Both the position numbers and the translations under genes were made by a program. From the NCBI GenBank assembly GCA_030549335.1, contig JAUKPH010000017.1, forward strand, positions 10,811,501-10,875,500: 64,000 nt of DNA, read 5' to 3'. Shown here piece after piece: positions 58,936 to 64,000 of this stretch. The notes below the pieces were generated by a model. The model saw nothing but the letters and a program-made list of their open reading frames with translations. It was not told where the DNA came from and searched no databases. Within the stretch, counting starts at the first letter, position 1, and each line of letters begins with the position of its first letter. The stretch comes from Pontederia crassipes. Lineage: Eukaryota > Streptophyta > Magnoliopsida > Commelinales > Pontederiaceae.

Positions 58936-59724
58936 GAAAATAATTCTATAATATTTTATAATTAAAATATTTTATCATATTAAAATTTACATTTAAGTTG
59001 TAATAATAGTAAAAATATTAATGTAATAATATTTTATTAAAATTATAAAAATATAATATAATTTAAAAAGATGAAAAGAACAAGAATATAGATATTCTTA
59101 TATTTTAGAATAATATATTCTCATTACGAGGTTAAAAATGATAATTTCAATAATTTCGAGATGATTCCTATTTTTCAAAATTTGATAGACTTAATTCATT
59201 TTCATCACGAGTTTAGTTATATTTTAAGAATGATGCGATATTTCAATGTTTATTTCACAATCAAACGGCCTAAGCTCTCCGAGGCAGCGAGCCCATCATA
59301 TAATAACATTTAGTTAAATAAATTTTTGATAATTTAAATTTTTTAAAAATAATCTTAATTGGAATATATTTTAATGGATGATAACTTTTTTTAAAAAAAT
59401 GTCTTTAAATCTTGTGTGAACGAACGATGATCTTAGCTCAACATCTTTTATTCATTTTCACTTTTCTACCTTTCTACTTTGTTGTGTCTAATAATTAAAA
59501 AAATATTTTAATATTTTTTTAAAACTTATTTTGATTATGTTCACATCATTAATATTATCAATAATTCAAGTACTGATAATTTATTTTAACTAATTTATTA
59601 ATCTAAGGCACGCCGGTTGGACCCAACCAATGAACCAAACCACAGATCTGTAATCAGCATAGAGCCATAGACGAAAGGATGCCTAGACTTGAATCTGTTA
59701 TAGAAATGTCACCGAGGGACAAAT
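58936..59724. other. AT-rich intergenic sequence
   Basis: No gene. Composition is very AT-rich up to about 59600. Confidence 0.4.
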
Positions 59725-59738
59725 AGTGATCATTCATG

Positions 59739-60871
59739 CGAAATCTGTGTATGAGTTCGTTAGCCGCCATCGCTTGCCTCCTGCCTCTTCTGGACGGCCA
59801 CCTTGGAGCACGTTGTGGAAAAATCCGATTGAGCCTAAGGTCCATTCCTTTTTGTAGGAGCTGTTGCATCAGCGGCTTCCCACCATGGACAGGCTCCATA
59901 GGATCGATTTTACTCTTGATCCTTCTTGCTCCTTTTGTAGACTTGTGCCAGAATCCTGTGGACACCTCTTCTTTGATTGTTGTTTCTCCTCGCGGCTTTG
60001 GGAACTTTTTCAACGACAAACGAATATCCCATTCCTTTTCTTGCATTCCTGGTCCACGGGATCCTGGACTCTCGAGGGAGCAACGTTGGATCTCTTGTCG
60101 CAGTGATTCTTTCTTTCTCTTTTTTCATATTGCTTATGGGGCCTTTGGCGGGCCAGGAATGATATCCACTTCGGCTCTAGGCGTGTAACCTTGGAGGCCG
60201 TTTGGCATCAGGCTTTGGCTTGGCATGTCGAATATGTAGATTTCCACAATCCTGAGGCATCTTCTAATTCTCCCTCTACCGCTCCTCCCCTTCCTCCTGC
60301 TCCCTCTCTCCCCTCCTTCACTTCCCCAGCGCACCCTTCACCGGGGCCAGTGGGAGCCTCCTCTCTGGACGTGTCTCAACTCGGATGGCTCGTTCACTGA
60401 TAGGGAACATTTTGGAGGTGTTGCTTATTTGCTTAGATTTCATACTGGATTTTTTCTTTTTGCAGGGGGCTCAGTTGGCACTTTTGAGTCTGCACTGGCT
60501 ACGGAGGCGTGGGCACTACTTCAAGGGATTATCTGTTGTCGCCAGAGGGAGATCAGAGGCATTATTATCCAGACGGACTCGGAACTGTTATGTCGTATCA
60601 TCATGCGGTCCGCTCGCTTCCCTTGGTCCGTGCGGGGGGTCGTCGCTGACATCATGACCTATCTTGATCTCTTACATTCATACCGAATTGTACACTGTCG
60701 TCGGCAAGCAAACGCGACCGCTGATCATTTGGCATTTTTTATTAGAACAAATCCGGATGTATACTTTTGGGAGCAACCGCCGCCTGATCTGCTCCAATTT
60801 TTGTCTTATCACTCCTATAGAGTATCTTAATATATGCATCTTTCAGTTAAAAAATGGTGCCTGACGGCAAC
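59739..60871 (+). mobile_element. 5'-truncated LINE (L1-type) 3' fragment
   Basis: Plus-strand frames give the zf-RVT domain (AKSVYEFVSRHRLPP, LLHQRLPTMDRLHRID, CSFCRLVPESCGHLFFDC) and then a plant LINE RNase H domain with catalytic residues in LNSDGS, ATEAWALLQG, IQTDSELL and NATADHL. Frameshifts separate the parts near 60110 and 60390. The upstream reverse transcriptase is absent. AGTGATCATTCATG (59725-59738) and AGTGATCACTCATG (60872-60885) may be the target duplication, at 13 of 14 matches. Confidence 0.75.
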
Positions 60872-60885
60872 AGTGATCACTCATG

Positions 60886-61527
<642 letters not shown>

Positions 61528-63305
61528 TATTAAAATAATAAAATTTTGATAACACTTCTTAAAAATCATACAAAATTTTAAAAAATTCTATAATTATCTG
61601 ATATTTTAAAATATACACACGCATTTCTTTTCTTGAAAAGATAGTTCCAAATATCTTGTTGCTTTAAGAAAGTTACTTCACTATTTTGAGTTCCTATCAT
61701 GATATTAAAGTTAACAATTATGTATGAATTATCCGTATAGCAAGTATAAGTTATCCACATTGATTATTGAAGTCTAATGAAGAATCTTCATTATGAGATG
61801 AGAATGTGATGTTTTATGGACTAAGTTAATATGCATAAATTAAATGACTTATGATACAGGGTAATAATCCCTCATCGACTTTATAAATGGCATCACAGTA
61901 TTAAAAATGACTAGAGACTACCATACAATTGGAGTTGTAGGATTTATATTGAAGGAAAAAAAATGTGTGCTCTTTTGTTACTGTTATAAAGATTTAAAGG
62001 CAAGATTGAAGAAGAAAAATGAAGTATTCTTCGTCACTAGGAAAGCATGCTCCGGTATATGTATGGAAATTTAAAGTTATGATATGAGGTCGAATATTTC
62101 TATTTAAAGTTGAATTCAACTAAGGACACTAACGCAGTGTTTGGAAAAAATGAAACTTGAGAATTTAAGTTATCGAAACTAATGACGTGACACGGAAGTT
62201 CTCACTCAGGATTTTGTCAAAAATATGGAACTGACATTCTCATCGTGAAGAATTTTTACGGGCAGCATGACGAGAAGTTCCAAGTTCTTGCGCGTCACAA
62301 GAACTTTTTTTGCGGAACTAAAATGTTAATCAAAACGAAAATTTTCATGAGTCCCACAAAAATTTTCGTACGTGTTTGAAAGAATTTTTGAAAGTTCTGA
62401 CTACAAATTCCTATTCAAACACGGTCTGTCTCAAAATAAACTAAATAAATGATAAGATGAGATACTTAGGACGATCTTTGTCTAGATGAATCATAATTTA
62501 AATAAAAAAATTAGGAAAACTCTAATGTCACTCCTATATTTCTCACTGTCACTCCTTTTTTTAAAAAATGTTCGACCATTTTACCCTTTTAAACTTTTTT
62601 TACCTAAAGAATTTAAAAAAAATGCTCTCACATAGGTGATAGGTAAGTTGTCAAACACGTTTCCATTCCATCAATTGACTCTACGTAATTTTCATAATTT
62701 TAAAAAGGAAAAATTACTCCATTCACTATATTATTGGATATAAAGTAAAGTAGACATATACAATGTGTTTTATAATATTTTTATAGAATCTACATAAAAA
62801 TGTAATAATTAAATCGTCTGTATAAACCATCAATATTATAAAAAAATCTCATGAATAATGGCTATTTCTAAAATGAAAATATAATGTTTTCTTGAGAGGG
62901 AAAATGAATGAAAAGATAATTCATCCACATATATGTATATAAGTAAGCACATGAATACAATCATAATTTAACAATAGGATTAAAACTTGTGTTTGGAAAA
63001 AAATTGTCTGTGATATTTATTAACAATAAAATTTAAATGGTTAATTTTTATATGTGATATCATTTCAACAAATGCGACGGATAAAAACATATTTTTGAGT
63101 GATTCATATTATGATTATTATAATATAATATAAAAATAATGTATATGTATATTTCGACTATATTATTTTTAAAATATATTACATTTCATTTTGATAATCA
63201 TGAATTGCACATGTCCCCGTTAGTGATTTTACTGTTTTAAGAAAAAAACACATGTCATAAAAAAAGATATACATAATAAAATAAAGGGTTAGTTACTAAA
63301 ACCTC
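61528..63305. other. AT-rich intergenic; possible MITE at 62137-62425
   Basis: No gene. AGTGTTTGGAA at about 62137 and its inverse-like CAAACACGGT at about 62415 could be the ends of a 290-bp element. The interior has short hairpins (GTTCTTG...CAAGAAC). The evidence is weak. Confidence 0.3.
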
Positions 63306-63860
63306 ACATAAATTATAATGATTTTTCACATCTAATCTTAATATATTAACTTAGAGTAGCGCATCCTTAAATTGTCTCGAGATTTCCACTTTAATCCATC
63401 AATTTGATCCTTAAAAAAGAGGGTGCCTTGCCCCCTCCCACGGTAGGGGGAGGGGGCGTCCTTGCCTCCTTTTTGTTTCCTTTGCCGACGAGCCGGGGGG
63501 AGCGTATGTCGCTGACGAAGGGAAAAAGGTGGGTGTTGACCCCCTCATTTCCTTCGCGTCTTCGGCAAGCGGATGGGGCGCCGCCCCCTCCCACTAGTAT
63601 CGTCGAGAAAGAGGGTGCAACAACTCCTCTTTATTTATTTATTATTAGATATAATTTTAAATATTAAAAATAGGATAGATGGATAGTTTAGTTATTTCAC
63701 AAATAGAAAATATCAAAAAAAAAAAAAAAATAGAAATGCACTACGATAAGTTAACAAAATGCTATGGATAAATTGAAGTAAAAATCTCGGCATAGTTTAT
63801 GAATACACTATGGTAAGTTCATATATTATGGTTAGATGCGAAAATCATTATATTTCAAAA
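63306..63860. mobile_element. Fold-back element, copy B, with GC-rich core
   Basis: The left arm (63306-63408) and right arm (about 63755-63860) pair as imperfect inverted repeats, for example TTTTTCACATCTAATCTTAA with rc TTTTCGCATCTAACCATAA. Both continue through a conserved GAGATTT..ACTT.AAT..ATC block. The centre (63416-63615) is GC-rich and has its own inverted GGGTGC...CCCCCTCCC segments and two AAAGAGGGTGC direct copies. Confidence 0.6.
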
Positions 63861-64000
63861 AATTAAGGAATTAACCCTAAAATGTATTATATCAAATATT
63901 AATATCAGTAATAAATTATTATGTCCTTTATACATGAGTCCTTGCAATAACATGAATAAAATAAATGAGTTTTTTTCATAAAATTTCACTCATAAATGAA
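63861..64000. other. AT-rich window end
   Basis: Nothing recognised. Confidence 0.4.

Overview
The window is nuclear DNA from a flowering plant. It carries intron-rich genes with GT-AG junctions, long AT-rich intergenic stretches, plant transposon families and a fragment of chloroplast DNA. Several first exons are very GC-rich beside AT-rich introns (purple acid phosphatase, kinase, the small chloroplast-type protein). That pattern is common in monocots, but I cannot name the species.

Seven protein-coding genes can be read exon by exon. On the plus strand: a membrane-anchored GH9 endoglucanase (5434-8345, 6 exons), an HVA22-like protein with a long Q/P/S-rich tail (15167-17315, 6 exons), an NPSN11-type Qb-SNARE (20245-25163, 10 exons) and an RLCK-VII kinase of the PBL19/PCRK type (29032-32433, 4 exons). 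On the minus strand: a single-exon, probably chloroplast-targeted one-TM protein of unknown family (18021-18572), an FCS-like zinc finger protein (36309-36780, 2 exons) and a PAP29-type purple acid phosphatase (55235-58191, 3 exons). They belong to unrelated pathways (cell wall, ER shaping, vesicle fusion, immune signalling, stress and energy signalling, phosphatase family) and do not form a cluster. I see no tRNA, rRNA, CRISPR or operon.

The rest is mostly transposon-derived or AT-rich. The centrepiece is a decayed Ty3/gypsy element (44236-54018, minus sense) with a GTCAG target duplication. Its 3' LTR was later hit by a second, unrelated LTR element that survives as a 1.8 kb solo LTR (44336-46127) with an AATAG duplication. 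The untouched sister LTR supplies the empty site. Both LTR types carry unusual internal motif arrays. Other elements are a non-autonomous CACTA-like element (8747-9664), two LINE fragments (2900-3745 minus and 59739-60871 plus), at least three long fold-back elements, MITE and SINE candidates, a rearranged chloroplast insertion (rpl14 and ycf2 pieces, 11388-12050) and several microsatellites.

I did not find a new multi-gene system. The most distinctive signals are a 79-bp tandem duplication of a splice acceptor inside the SNARE gene in which the upstream copy has lost its AG, the motif array just upstream of the solo LTR's TATA box, and the palindromic SalI-like array in the gypsy LTR.
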